A stretch of DNA of 64,000 nucleotides. Source: Anaeramoeba flamelloides (lineage: Eukaryota; Metamonada; Anaeramoebidae). The stretch is taken from NCBI GenBank assembly GCA_027625915.1, contig JANTQA010000008.1, forward strand, positions 12,153,001-12,217,000, read 5' to 3'. The notes below the pieces were generated by a model. The model did no database searches, had not been told where the DNA came from, and was given only the letters and a program-made list of their open reading frames with translations. Shown here one piece after another: positions 23,204 to 35,317 of the stretch. The position numbers and the translations under genes were made by a program. Positions within the stretch are counted from its first letter, which is position 1, and every line of letters begins with the position of its first letter.

Positions 23204-24120
23204 TTCTTTTAACAAACAAAAAATCAAACTTGTGATTTCAGAGATAAAATCCTAAATACATAACACACTTTAGATAGAATTGATATTTTTGATCTTTTTT
23301 TGTTTTAAAAAAATAATCCACTTTATGTTGAATTAAAATTTTCAAAGTTATGACATCACAAATGAGAGTAATTTCCCGATTTTCAATTGAAAGTAATTTC
23401 CATCGTATTTAGATTCATATTTGACTTAAAAAACTTTATAAAAGATGAAATTAATAATAAAGTCGAAAAAACAAAATAAACAATAATTCATCAAAATTAT
23501 GACAATATAATTGGGAAGATTCTCTACAGCTGATCTGTAAAAGTTTTATTCCCTTACAACGGTTAAAGGAGTCTCACTATTTTATAATTTGAAAAATGAA
23601 TTTTTTTCATTGCCTTTTGTAGTATGTTCTCAGATAATAAATTTCTGAGAACACAATTAAAAAGTTCGTTCTCTTTTAATAGGACAATTTAATTTAAAAA
23701 ATGTATTTGTTTTTGAAACTGATGACAAAATAGAAAATAATATACTTTTAAATTTTCCCAAAAGTTCACCAAAACAGTGGTTTATCAAATTGTATTTGAT
23801 TTCAATCAAATACAACTTCTCAATATAACTAATTTTGGAGTGTCTCTAGAAACCATTTTTTTTATTTTTTCTTTTTCATTATTCGAAATTTTTTTTTTTA
23901 CACTTAATAAAAGTGATTGTGTTCTTCTCAACACACCTTTTATTTACGTTCATTCCAAACAAACGACACCAAATAAAAAATTTGTGGAAACACCACAATT
24001 TCGAAACCAACGAAAGAACAGCACCAAAGCTTTGAAAATAAAAAAAACAACAAAAACAAAGACTTTCAAAATAACACGAACCACAAACAAAAACAAAATA
24101 AAACTAAATAAAAAAGCCAA

Positions 24121-25314
24121 ATGACTGTCGACATCACCGAGAAACCAATTATAAAACAAATGAACACACAGTTTGGAGAAGAAAACATACGACTCTTTTT
24201 CTTTTTCACGTTAGTGATGACATATTTCTATTTTGGTGTCTTGATTTTAAGAAAAATTTACAGAAGGATACATTTTTTTGAAAAGATCAAATTGCAATTT
24301 AGGATTGCCGTCTATTTGGTTTACAAAATATTTTTCTTTCGGGGAACGTCAAGCACAAGACTAAAGGTTACAGAATTTATTATTTTAGTGAATTGGTTTT
24401 CCTTTTTTGGCTTTTCTCAGATCTTAAGCACGCTCTCAATTGAAAGACTAGATTCGATCTCGAAGCGATCTTCAACTTTGATAAACTTTGTCGCACCAGG
24501 AAGAGGCAACCAAGATCGGCGTACCAAAGAGAAACGGCTGCTTTTAAAAAGGATATTATATTTGCAATACTTTTTGATTTTCGCATCACTGATCCCTATT
24601 TATATCCTTTTGTCGATATTTCATTCCAACCAAGTCACTTCTTCATATTTTAACCACCCTTGGCTAAGATTAAAAAAATATTTTTTAATGTTGGAGGCTT
24701 CTGTTTGGTCAATAAATTCCTACCAAATTATAGCCTGCTGTCGTTTAATATTAAATAGCCATAAAAGAAAAAATAACAACAACGATAATAACAATGATAA
24801 TGATAATGATAATGATAACAATTCATTTCATGATCACAACCACCTTTTAGTTGAAGAACAAGTCAGCCTATTACAAACCAAAATAACAAGAATCGCTCTA
24901 ATCAAAAAAATGGTTTCTTTTGCTTTAAGCAATATCCAACTCTTGTTTTCATTAATATTAATACCTTCAATTTGCTTTTTCCATTTTTTACTTTTTTTGC
25001 AAATTTGTGTACATGGCCATCAAGCAAAAAAGAATTACATTCAATGGAAAACTCGAAATAAACGCTTTTCAAATCTGGCAAATGTTCTGAAAAAAGTTCC
25101 GAATTCCAAAAAAGAACAATTAGAAAATGATATATGCCCCATTTGTAGAGTTAAGCTCTCAAATAATTTAAAAATGCTCCGTTGTGGTCATTGCTTTCAT
25201 ACTAATTGTATAAGAACTTGGATTTTATATAATCCAACTTGCCCCACCTGTAGAAAACATGTAATAAAAGAAAAACTAACGGCAAATCAAACCCCAAACC
25301 AAGATCAAAGTCAA

Positions 25315-25346
<32 letters not shown>

Positions 25347-25540
25347 AGAACAAGGGCAAAATAATAGTTTGATTAATAGATTACTTTCAAATTTTATACC
25401 AAGCCGATTCCATTGGACTATACCAATAATTGAAACTATACCTAGAAGATTATTTATAACATACATGAACAGACAGCGTAATAACCAACGGAATTTTAAT
25501 AATAATAATAATAATAATAATGATGATGATGATGATGATG

Positions 25541-25600
<60 letters not shown>

Positions 25601-25818
25601 GTAATAATAATAACAGACGGTATAGAAATTTAACAAATAGTCCGCAGGCGATCAATTATATTCAAACACAAGCCAATTTGGTACGCCAAATCTTACCAAA
25701 TGTTCCTATCCGCGTAATTGCCCGTGATTTGATGATAACATTAAATGCAAACGAGACAGTCCAAAGATTGCTTGATAGAGGAGCAAGAAATCGTAATCAA
25801 CAAGATGGACAAAACTAA
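24121..25818 (+). CDS. AMFR: gp78/HRD1-like membrane RING-H2 E3 ubiquitin ligase with C-terminal CUE domain
   Basis: One exon, 565 residues. The N-terminal half has several hydrophobic segments (about residues 24-42, 85-105, 147-170 and 270-295). A RING-H2 follows at 339-377: C339, C342, C355, H357, H360, C363, C374 and C377 supply the eight zinc ligands (CPIC...CGHCFHTNC...CPTC). A CUE-like ubiquitin-binding helix bundle lies at about 518-556 (VRQILPNVPIRVIARDLMIT...VQRLL). TM domain plus RING-H2 plus CUE is the architecture of gp78/AMFR, an ER-associated degradation ligase acting with an E2 at the ER membrane; HRD1 lacks the CUE, so gp78 is the better match. Between the domains are poly-N/D (about residues 219-240), poly-Q (from about 398) and a poly-N/D tract from about 460 to 498 encoded by AAT and GAT runs. 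The start codon is the first ATG after a K/T-rich leader frame. Confidence 0.88.
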
Positions 25819-28018
25819 ATTGAATTGCATAAAAATATTATAAAAAAAAAATTTTTTTGAAAGAGGTTTTTTTTTGTGTAATTTAAATTTTTAACTTATG
25901 AATTAATTAAATTTTAGAAATTTAATTTTTTTATTTCTTTTTTCACATATTTTTTCTTTGTATTTATATTTAAATCAAACCTTTTAAAAAATAATAATAA
26001 TAAAGAACCCAAACCAAACTTTTAAGATTTTAATATGTTTGTTGTAAACAATCCTATCGATTTATCAACTTTACATCCAATTTATCAAGTAATTTTTTTT
26101 TTGATATAATTATATTTTTTTTTTTTTATGAAGGGAAAATAGTAAATACACTCTAGATATCATTCGACTTTTATTTTATTTTGGAAATGTAAGCGAAAAA
26201 TCAGAGATTTTACGATTATTGATTAATAAAAATAATTTCAAAGTATCACAGTTTAAAATCAATTCATTTTTTTTTATTAAATTTATTTCGTTTTGAAAAA
26301 TTAATCTGTTATTTTCATAGGAAGGAAATGCCCATAAAAAATGATTAATATTTTCTATTATTACAATATGCTAATAAATTTAAGAACATTTGATGGGATT
26401 GTTCTTAATATAATTTTTTTTTATTATAATCAAAAAATTCATCTAAAAATGCACAAAATAGGCAAAAATCGAAAATTAAAAAAAAAAAATAAACTTACAG
26501 TATTTTAGATCAGAAAAAAAATTTTTTTTATTATTTTTTTTTTTTTTTGATAAAAAAGGGTTTAATTGTTGATTGATATAATCATGTGTTGTGTGCTATA
26601 ATAGCCAGGCAATTTTTATTTTTATTTAAAACAAAATCACTGGTAAGTTTTTCCTTCGGTAAATAACAATGGGACCGAAGACCATGGTTTCTGAAAAGGT
26701 AAAAATCATAAAAAATATCAATACTCCATAACAGAACTCACTCTTTTTATTTAAAAAATATTTTATTAATTTTTATGAATCAAAAAAAGATCATTTTACA
26801 AATTAAAATTTTAATTTTTTTTCAAAAAACTTGAGTTGGCCAAATCCATTATTGGGGCAAATTTGAAATATTTGTCGTTTGTTAAATATGGTTTATTTAA
26901 CAATGCTTCAATATGTAGAATTTATTTCCTTACTTGTTGACTGTTTATAAACCGATTATTTGTTGTATAATTTAGCTTATTATCTAAAATGTGCTATGAG
27001 TCTTGAATAGTAAGAAAGTAAATCCTCGATTCATAAATTTACTATATTTTGAGAAAGCATGACATTTATCATCAAGTAAAAAAGAATATATTATTTGGGA
27101 AAGGCACTGATTGTATTTTCGTATTTTTTTTCTTTTTTTGAAGAAAATTCCTAAAGAAAATGATAATTTAAAATCAGGAAAGTACATTTACTACTTTTTA
27201 TATTTGGTTTTTTTTTTTTTTTTTCATTTTATTTTTGATCAAGTAGACTTTACTGTTTTCCTTATTTTTTAGTATTTTGTTTGTTTATATTAGCTTTGAA
27301 CTTTCATTTATAATATACTTTTAATTGGAAACAGAGTTAAATTATCATATGGTTATGTATTGATTCGACTGGAAATAATGACTTTGTTATGTTATAAGTT
27401 TGACTTGGAAGAACGAGAAATATTATATTGTTCAAAATGATATAAGATGAAAAAAAGGGGTTGGAAGAACGACAATTAATCTAATCTTAGCACCAGATTA
27501 ATATCAAAGTTAGGGTCTGGAAGGGGATCTAAAACGAGGAATAATAACTGATGATCTTTGAACAAATGAAACAATATGAGGTGTAATTTATTTTTTGAAC
27601 ACAGGATCTACTCTACATAACAATAAAAAACTATAAAAAAAAACAACTGATTTTTTATTTTTTTAATGGTACTTTACTTAACATGTTTTTCGAAGCTTCC
27701 TTTTCTCTCAATGGAGTTATTGTAAATCATTATAGTTACAATTTACATTTTCATCCTCAATGGATGAAATTTGGTTTGAAATACCAACAGAGACCAAATA
27801 GGTCTTCAAACTTATCAATAGTTCTTATCTCCCTTTTATTTTATGCATGTTAAGTAGCATCCAGAGGCCATCAAACATAAAAACCTACATTTATTGCATG
27901 TTCTTAAAAGTGACTAATTTTGAGCATTCGACTAAAAATTCTTAACTTGGAGTAGTAAAATACAATATTTTTTTTCTAAACTACATTTCAAAAAATGTTA
28001 CTCACCGGGAATAATAAA

Positions 28019-28059
28019 TTGAAAGATATATATATATATATATATATATCTCTTTCAAG
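28019..28059. repeat. TTGAAAGA(TA)nTCTTTCAA palindrome
   Basis: A TA microsatellite of about twelve units, bracketed by TTGAAAGA and its complement, so the whole 41-bp stretch can form a cruciform. Confidence 0.8.
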
Positions 28060-28988
28060 AACAATTAATAACTAAATATAATTTGTAATTCACTTTTAAG
28101 TCATTTTGAATATAAAAACCTGATATTTTAAATATTGAATGAAATAAAACCAAAAACTCAAAAAAAAAAAGGTGAGTCACAATTTTTGTAATTAGCATAA
28201 CGAGTTTTTTTTATTACTCGACTTTCACTGAAAAAAAAGTTGCGTAAGAAGATTTTTTGATTATAATTAAATGAATTTTAAAAGATATTACATTATCTCA
28301 ATTTTGTTTATGTTTAAATTTCTTTACAAAGATATTCTTTTTTTTGATATTTTTTTTAGAAAAAAAAATACAAAAAAAAATTTTAGGAAAAAAATGTAAA
28401 AGTAAAACAAAAACAAGAAAAAAAAATTTGAAAAATCAAAATAATAATTTGTAAAAATAGACAAAATGATACTGATCCAAAATTTTGAAAATATTTTTTT
28501 GATAAAAATACTGGATAATCCCACAAAAAAACTTCCATTAACATTATAAAGTTAGTCAAAATTATTGAAAAATAGTTTAATAACTTAATTGGTAAATATA
28601 TTTTTTTCTCATTTTCAAAATCTTCTATTAATGGTTTCTTTTCTTGTTTTTTTCAAGGAAAAAAAGAGACCAATTTTTTTTTATTTTTTATATAAATGAT
28701 CTTGATTTCTTACCAACCACAATAAAAAACGTAGTTTGGTTTTTGGCTTTGTTTTTAAAACAAAGGAAGAGTATTAATTCAATTTCCAACCTTTAATGGG
28801 GAAATTGGGGGATTTTTTTCTTTGTTGTCTATTGGTTAAAGAATTATGTTCTTGAATCAAATTAATTTTTCAATTTAGTAAATCCTTGAACACGTGATTT
28901 TTTTGGGATTTATGATGTTAGCAATGTCTCAAAAAAAAATGGCTAGAATCGTCTAAAAGAACTTTAAATAGTATTTTTTAAAACCTTA

Positions 28989-29208
28989 GTCCCAGTATAA
29001 AAGCAAAAAATATCACTTTTTTTGTCATTTTTTTTCCAATCTCCTTTTTTAAAAGCCACTTGAACAAAAGGATGTCTAAAACGTAAAAATGACTACTATT
29101 CAAACATAGCCATAACTTTTTTCAAAAAATCAACGTAAAAATATTCCAAAGAGGTTCATTTAAAAACCAATGATAAAAAAAGTCCATTTTTAACTTTTAT
29201 ACTAGGGA
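28989..29208. mobile_element. MITE family 2 ('CCCAGTATAAAAGC'), copy 2
   Basis: Starts GTCCCAGTATAAAAGCAAAA and ends AACTTTTATACTAGGGA. It is in the opposite orientation to the copy at 19798: it contains AAATGACTACTATTCAAAC, the complement of that copy's interior. Confidence 0.75.
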
Positions 29209-29728
29209 TCTTGCTTTAAAGAGTAATTTATTATCAAAACACTTCTTATTTTTTTTTTGTTAGAATTCGAAATTAGAAGATCCGACAATTTTCAAACTTT
29301 ACCTAATTATTTAAGGATTTTCTAAAATCTTTCCAGAGTGGCTTCAATAGTATCCTAAAATTTTTATTGAAATAATCTCTTTCTTATCAGTAGTTATATG
29401 GAATTATCTACTTATAAAATTTTACAGATAAAAAGTTTGGATTTAAAAAAAATATATTCAACTTTTTTTAGTTTTTTTTTTTTTTATGAATTTCATTAAA
29501 ATATAAATTAAAATGTATCTCAATTTTTTTCATTTCTGGATTACTTATTTTTTTATTTTTTGTTATTATAGAACCCCAAATAAAATGGGTATTTTGAAGA
29601 AACAAAAAAAGAAAACCAACTGGATTTTTTTCTAATTTAAAATAAAATTTAAAATTTTCTATATTTTTAAAAAGGTGCTAACAATCAGAATAATAAAATT
29701 TCATTGAAATTCAAGATAATTAAAATTA

Positions 29729-29926
29729 CAGTCAATTTAAAGTTTAAGGCACAAACTATCAATGAAATTTAAGGTGCAAAAAAAATCTCAAATTAAAGCA
29801 CAAAATTCAAATTCTTGTAAAAATACATTGTAAAAAAAAAAATTCCAAATTTTGTGTATTAATTTGAGATTTTTATTGTGCCTTAAATTTTGTTGAAAGT
29901 TTGTGCCTTAAAAGTGAAACTGATTG
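29729..29926. mobile_element. Family-1 MITE (copy 5, 198 bp)
   Basis: CAGTCAATTTAAAGTTTAAG at the left and TAAAAGTGAAACTGATTG at the right, TA on both sides (29727-29728 and 29927-29928). The interior AAAAAATCTCAAATTAAAGC is shared with the 21200 copy. Confidence 0.85.
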
Positions 29927-30288
29927 TAATGAAAAATATAAAAATCATTTTTTTATCTTTTATTTTTTTATTTCATTTTTTATTCTAATTAACTAGTTAT
30001 GTTAGATCAATTTTTTTTTCAATGATTGATATTATGTTTAAGTTAAGTTGTTCAAAATAGAAGAACTCAAATAAAATTGTAAATGATATCTAAAGATTTG
30101 AGCAATCAATATTCCTAATAGAATTATTACAAATTAATCATTGTATTTTTTTTTTTACTCTCTCCTAAATTTTTAACACACCGATGATTTATTTGTATTG
30201 ATATTTATTTATTTTTTTGTTTTGTGGGCACCCATTACGGAAAAAACATGAAATGTCGTTTTTAATTGGGTGGCATTACTGAAAATCA

Positions 30289-30580
30289 AAAGTAAAATCA
30301 ATAAAAAGAAGAAAACACTTTACTTCAAATAATTTACTATTGTATTATTTATAATCAATCCAACAAATACAATTTAAATCTACTTGATTTATTGAAATGG
30401 TTGATATGGTTTTGGAGATCTCAAAAATAGTTAATTTTTTGAACAATTTTTTAATAATTAATCAATCAAAAAAAAAACCGATTAAAAGATTGTATTAAAA
30501 ACTTTTATTCTATTGAATACTTCATTTTGTCTTTATTTATTTATTTGTTCTTTTTTTAATTGGTCTTACTTTCCATTTCC
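30289..30580 (+). repeat. Dispersed ~290-bp repeat shared with the loop of the 52464 fold-back
   Basis: Collinear with 52615-52905: AAAGTAAAATCAAT at the start, GGTTTTGGAGATC in the middle, AATCAATCAAAAAAA and GTCTTTATTTATTTA at the end. No inverted ends or coding capacity are visible. Confidence 0.65.
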
Positions 30581-31499
30581 GGTTTTTTATGATTCTAATA
30601 ATGTTCAGAATGAAAAAAAAATGTTTCACTTTTTTTCCACAATTGTAATGTAATTACTAAACTAGTGTTAATACCCCGATTAGTAAAGGTTCTAATTTGG
30701 TATTTCTTTGAGAATTGATTAAATTTGATTTTTTTTTCAGAAATTGAATTTTGGTATGTTAAAAATTTTGAATTTGGGGTTTTGATTCTAAATTTACATT
30801 GTATTGTTAATAATTAGAACTTAAGACTTGAAAAGTGTAATTAACCTTCAGTTAGCGTTGCTTTGTAGTAATTCATTTACAAAGATACTTTTGAAATGGG
30901 TTGTTATTTATTTGTAGTTATTATTGAAAACACAAAATTTCTAGTTCTCTCGCTAAAAATAGATTGTAAATTTGTGGTGCTTTCTAAATTGGTCATAATG
31001 GGGTTTCTTTTTTTAATATAAAGGGGTCGTTAAAATTTGGCAGTGGATTTTTAGATATTAGTTTCCTTTTTTTTTTTTTAATCCAGTGAATTAAGAAAGT
31101 GAAAGGTTCTGATTCTTTTTTGTGATTAATTTAAAAAAATCTTTTAATGTGTAGTGAATTATAAAAAAAAATTATTTGAAAAAATTAAACTTTTAAGAAT
31201 TCTGTAAAGAGAGAACCATAACAAAAAAAAATAATAAAAATCTTTTTTAACTTTTGGAACGATAAAAAATAAATTTCTTAGGCAGGAGTGGGGAATAAAA
31301 TCTTGAATTTTGGATCCTTCCCAATAACAAAACATCAAAACTTGTGATCCTTCAAAATCGAATTTTAAAATTTTTTCACTTTTCAAATATTAAAAATTTT
31401 AGTCTGATAGCTGTATCCAAATTATTTTAAAGTGTCATAAAGTTTACTTCAATTAGATTAATATACTTGAAAATCATTTTTGATACAAACAGTGGCAAT

Positions 31500-32470
31500 A
31501 TCAAAAACAATCGATTTTAAATTTCGCTTATTTTCAAGAATTTGGGAATTTTTTCAATAAATACAGCAATTTCAAACCTGGTGCGCACAATCGAACTTAA
31601 CTTAAAATTTCAATTTTCATTAAACTTTCTTTGAACTTCAAGATCTGTTAAAAAGAAATTAAGGTTTTAACACCAAAACTCAAGAATGTCATAATGAAAA
31701 GCTTCATAAAAAACTTTTCCATTTTTTTTAAAAACTTTTTCGAAATAATTTAAAAAAGATTCCATTTAGTAAGGGATCTTGGATATTAAGGACAATGCAA
31801 GAAGATTTGAGTGCAAAATAACAATCGTCCTTTTTAATTACAAGGAGTTAAGGAATATCTGAATTTTATGCTCTATGAGTATTGAAATACAAAGCAGTAA
31901 ATATATTAAGACCTTTAAAATATAGTGAATTGAGGGAAAGTCAAAATATTGACAATTTTTAGCAATTTAAGATTTTGACTAAAATCATTTATTGATCCAA
32001 AAACTTTTCGAAAAATCCCAACAAAGCAAGTCAAAAATAAAAAGCTATTTTTTTTGATATTGGGGAAATGTCACTCCACTTTCTTTTCAAATGGGTGGCT
32101 ACACTCACCACCAACTCTAACATACTTCAATATAAAGTGGACTGACATTTTCCCAATATCATTTTGGAAGTCGAAAATTTTGAGAGAATAATTTGGTTTT
32201 GGAAAGTAAATTTTTATTGCCTTCCTCAAAAAGAACCTAAATTTTACATTTTAAAAAGATCTATTAACTCAACATTCTTTTGAGTTCATAATTCGTGTTG
32301 TCGGTATAAAAGTAATAGCCACTGGGAATAAAATTCGAATAATCCTTAACTTAAAATTTAAATTTTCATGAAATTTTCTTTAAAGTTAGATCGTGCACAC
32401 CAGGTTTGAAATTGCTGTAAATGTTCTTTTTTTATTCTTTTCAAAACCAAAAATAAGGAAAAATCAAAAT
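31500..32470. mobile_element. ~1-kb inverted-repeat element carrying a nested 105-bp MITE
   Basis: ACAGCAATTTCAAACCTGGTG at 31564 faces its complement CACCAGGTTTGAAATTGCTGT at 32399. Weaker pairing extends outward for a further ~60 bp. Inside, a second motif (CTTAACTTAAAATTT...TTTTCAT) occurs twice in the same orientation at about 31602 and 32344. No transposase is seen. Outer limits are approximate. Confidence 0.6.
32056..32160. mobile_element. 105-bp compact MITE nested in the 31500-32470 element
   Basis: Arms of 27 bp, GATATTGGGGAAATGTCACT... against ...AGTGGACTGACATTTTCCCA ATATC, match at 25 of 27 positions. The small core contains GGGTGGCTACACTCACC. It lies wholly inside the larger inverted-repeat element. 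Confidence 0.75.
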
Positions 32471-32884
32471 ATTTTGTCTTTTTTTAATACCTTTCAAACC
32501 ATTTTTTCTTTTTGCTACATTGCCTTCCAGTCACTTCAGATCAACAAATATCAATAGTCCTTAAAATAAAAATTTTCACTCTCCAAATAACCCTCCTTAC
32601 TCCAAAAAATCACAAATGGGAAACAGATCAAAACAGTTCTCCAAAATACGGGTTGTTTTTCTATTTGATCTTTTATAGCACATTTTGTATTTTGCTTTTT
32701 GAAAACTACCTGATTCGATAAATCTTTTTTCTTTAAAAAGTAAAAAAGCTTTTTTTTTTTTCCGTTTGTGTTTGTAAGAGTGAACAAGAATTGTTTTTGA
32801 ACATCTATTCCAATTCATTGAAAAAATTTATTCTTTGCCTTTTATAAAAAAATCAGAATAAAAGTCAAAGGTGAAAAAAGTTTA

Positions 32885-33260
32885 TGTTGGAGATTTCATA
32901 CTAGGTAGTTATCATTTAACTCATTTTTTTATTTTCAGGTTTGTGAATTTGAAGTCAGGGGTCACAAACACACCCTTGGTTCTGATTTAAATTGTGTTTA
33001 GATGTTAGATCTGGAATTCGTGTCAATAGTCAAAAAACTATTAAATAATTTTGTTTTCTAATATTTTGAAAGTGTGTTGATTTTTTTGTGAAAGTTGGAA
33101 AAATTATAATTTGCTAATCCAAAAATTTACATTTTAATCTTTCCAGATCTTTCCAATTCTTTTTAAAAATTGGTTTAAAGAATCATATTTCAAATTTATA
33201 TATTGTTATCGTTACATATTCATAATTCTTTTATTTCTTCAATGATTTAATATTTCAATA
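32885..33260. mobile_element. Decayed copy of the 'CAGTGGTGT' element interior
   Basis: Collinear with 22790-23100: CACACCCTTGGTTCTGATTT, then GTTAGATCTGGAATTCG, then ATTAAATAATTTTGTTT. The terminal repeats are no longer recognisable. Confidence 0.55.
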
Positions 33261-33276
33261 ACTAATTAAATTTTAA

Positions 33277-33446
33277 TACTGGTATTTGAATTTGAAAAGA
33301 GACAATATTTTCACTTGAATGTCCATATTTTTCTTGTTCAAATAGAGTTTACTTAGAATTATATATTCCCATTTAAAAACTTTCATTAAAAAAGGAAATT
33401 GAAAATGAAGTGAAAATTTTTCACATTTGGTATTCAAATACCATTA
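33277..33446. mobile_element. ~170-bp inverted-repeat MITE
   Basis: ACTGGTATTTGAATTTGAAA at the left faces TTTGGTATTCAAATACCATT at the right. The pairing continues into ATATTTTCACTTG / GAAGTGAAAATTTT. No other full copy was found in the window. Confidence 0.65.
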
Positions 33447-34546
33447 ATGGGTTAAAGTTCCAAACAATAGTTTAAAAGAGACCCTCGGATTGAGACAAAT
33501 CACCAAAGTTCTCAATTGATAAGTTAAAAATAATCGACCAATTGAAAAAAGAAAATTTTTGCTTTTTTTTGGTTTTATAAAAATCTTATCCATAGCTTTG
33601 AATTCAACAATTTATTGCTTTAAATGTAAAGAAACTCATTAAAATTATTTGAACTTTAAATATTCTTTGTCAAGAGTGCTTTTAAAAGTAGAAGCTTTCA
33701 TAGATTTACAGAAAGACAAATGAACGAAAATATTTTCTTTGATTGTTTTGAATTTATGAAGATTCCAACTCTCAAAAAATTTTAATATTTAGATGATCCT
33801 CTCTTCACTTTTTGAGAAAGTTGATAAAATGGTTCGGTTGTTTGTTTTTCTCTGTGTGGTGAGCTTTCGTTTGTTCCCTGTTCTGATGAAAAATTCAAAA
33901 ATGAAATTAGAAGTTTTTTTTTTTTTCTTTTGTTTACTTTTGGTAGGTGTAAAAAAACTTATTTCGATTTTTTTGTGGAAAAGTTGTCTGTTTGAATTTT
34001 TTACCAAACAAAGGCCAAAAAAAGACTTTTATTTTGATTTGGGATTATTGTTAAATTTCAAGTTATTTTCCAATAAAAATAAAAGAAATAAAAAAAACAA
34101 GAAAAGATCATTTGAATGTTGAAAAGGAAATTTGTAACAGTGGACAAAAATTTTAATGAAATACCCTTTGTTAAAAATTTTTAAGAGTATTTGGATAGAT
34201 GCCTGAAACTTTATTTTTAAAGACAATTCTGAAAACAGAATACTTGTGGGGGGTGGCTATATATGTAAACTTACTCCAATTTTTTCTTTGTGGTTGAGTT
34301 TTTCGAAAAACAAATTATTTCACAAAAACATGAAAACTGAGATACTGTTTTGATTAAAACTCGTAATTTGAAGTCAATGCTTAAGAAATGGTTCCAAATC
34401 CTACCTGTTTTACAAACCTTTCAAGCATCTTTAAAGGGAAAAAGGTTGGTAAAAAGCATAATTATTTTTGAAGTGAAACAGAACAAGAAAATTTTCATTT
34501 TTTATTTTCGAATTAACAATTGCAACTCCAAAACAAAACCCCCAAA

Positions 34547-35317
34547 ATGAAAACAAAAACTATACTCAAGATTAATATCAAATTAATTCTCAACCTACTT
34601 TCCGTTTTGCCAATCTTTGGGATCGTCACAGGGGTAAGTTTGTGTAAAACTCTCAAGCATTTACCGCCACGAATTGCGTTTCCTACTGTCTCCATGTCTG
34701 AAAACGTCGCGCCCGAAAAGCAAATCCTTCAATTGATCTTTGTAATTGCAGGGATCTCGTATTTTGTCTTTTCATACCTTTATTACAACTATGAGGGTAA
34801 GCCTAAAATTGTTGATCGTTTTTCTTCCTTTTTACAAAGGACACTCCAGGTTTCTGCGGCCCTCTTTGGATTTTTTCTAATTCTCCAAAGTTTGTCCCCA
34901 TTGCAAGACAATTGGAATTCGGATCTGGAAGAGTTTTCAACAAGGAAAAATTTCCAATGGCAAACTGTCGTCCATTTCTATAGTGCCATCTGCATGTTTT
35001 TCATGGGATTTTTGCATATGACTGCTTACACCATCTTTACAACGGTATACAACAAGCAGGTGTGTAAGACTCTCGTTTATAAAATACGATTCTTGACCTT
35101 CATCGTTTTTACCTTGTCTGCGATTGTGATGCTCTATTTGGTTACAGTTGAATTGGTTTGGAACCGATTTGGGAAAGACATTGGCATTTCAGTTGCCGAC
35201 GCCAATTTCTTTGGTAAAACTGAATGGGTTAGTGTAATTGGATGCATTTTCCATTTTTTTACCTTTAGACTTGATGCAGAAAATCAGGAAATCTTGATTC
35301 AGTCAATTGGGAATTAA
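34547..35317 (+). CDS. Six-TM DRAM/TMEM150/Frag1-family membrane protein
   Basis: One exon, 256 residues from the first ATG at 34547. Six hydrophobic segments at about residues 10-28, 66-84, 105-122, 145-165, 180-203 and 228-245 fit the Frag1/DRAM/Sfk1 layout. Family-like points are the short loop after TM1 containing LPPRIAFPTVSMSENVAPEK (the PxIS/P-type loop of DRAM proteins) and the last helix ending FHFFTFRLDAENQEI, comparable to FYFLTFIQDFQ in DRAM. Relatives sit in lysosomal or plasma membranes and are linked to autophagy or to lipid organisation; which applies here cannot be read from sequence. Its codon use is less AT-biased than the flanks, and it stands alone between long gene-free spacers. 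Confidence 0.68.
   Translation: MKTKTILKINIKLILNLLSVLPIFGIVTGVSLCKTLKHLPPRIAFPTVSMSENVAPEKQILQLIFVIAGISYFVFSYLYYNYEGKPKIVDRFSSFLQRTLQVSAALFGFFLILQSLSPLQDNWNSDLEEFSTRKNFQWQTVVHFYSAICMFFMGFLHMTAYTIFTTVYNKQVCKTLVYKIRFLTFIVFTLSAIVMLYLVTVELVWNRFGKDIGISVADANFFGKTEWVSVIGCIFHFFTFRLDAENQEILIQSIGN

Larger units (their letters stand above)
18913..24120. other. Gene-free AT-rich spacer with several inverted-repeat elements
   Basis: Lies upstream of both the Rab gene (minus) and the RING/CUE gene (plus). It holds MITEs at 19798, 20846, 21200 and 22724 and a palindrome at 22538-22718. The open frame 23777-24124 that touches the RING gene start has low-complexity K/T/N content and is probably 5' leader. 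I see no other gene. Confidence 0.65.
25819..34546. other. 8.7-kb gene-poor region with many small inverted-repeat elements
   Basis: No gene I can support. Open frames are homopolymer products. Inverted-repeat elements lie at 28989, 29729, 31500, 32056, 32885 and 33277, a direct dispersed repeat at 30289, and a TA-repeat palindrome at 28019. The segment 27650-27900 is less AT-rich than its surroundings, but neither strand gives a readable protein. Confidence 0.6.

Noticed and set aside
23777-24124. 115-residue frame overlapping the start of the RING/CUE gene
   Set aside because: Low-complexity K/T/N tail, no homology, and position as 5' leader; an upstream-ORF role cannot be supported from sequence alone.
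25311-25655. Poly-L/poly-C antisense frame
   Set aside because: Complement of the poly-Q and poly-N tracts of the RING gene.
26669-26700. Possible first exon (MGPKTMVSEK followed by GTAAAA)
   Set aside because: No second exon or homologous protein could be found downstream.
27650-27900. Less AT-rich segment that might be a gene or pseudogene
   Set aside because: Both strands have frequent stops and no recognisable motif.
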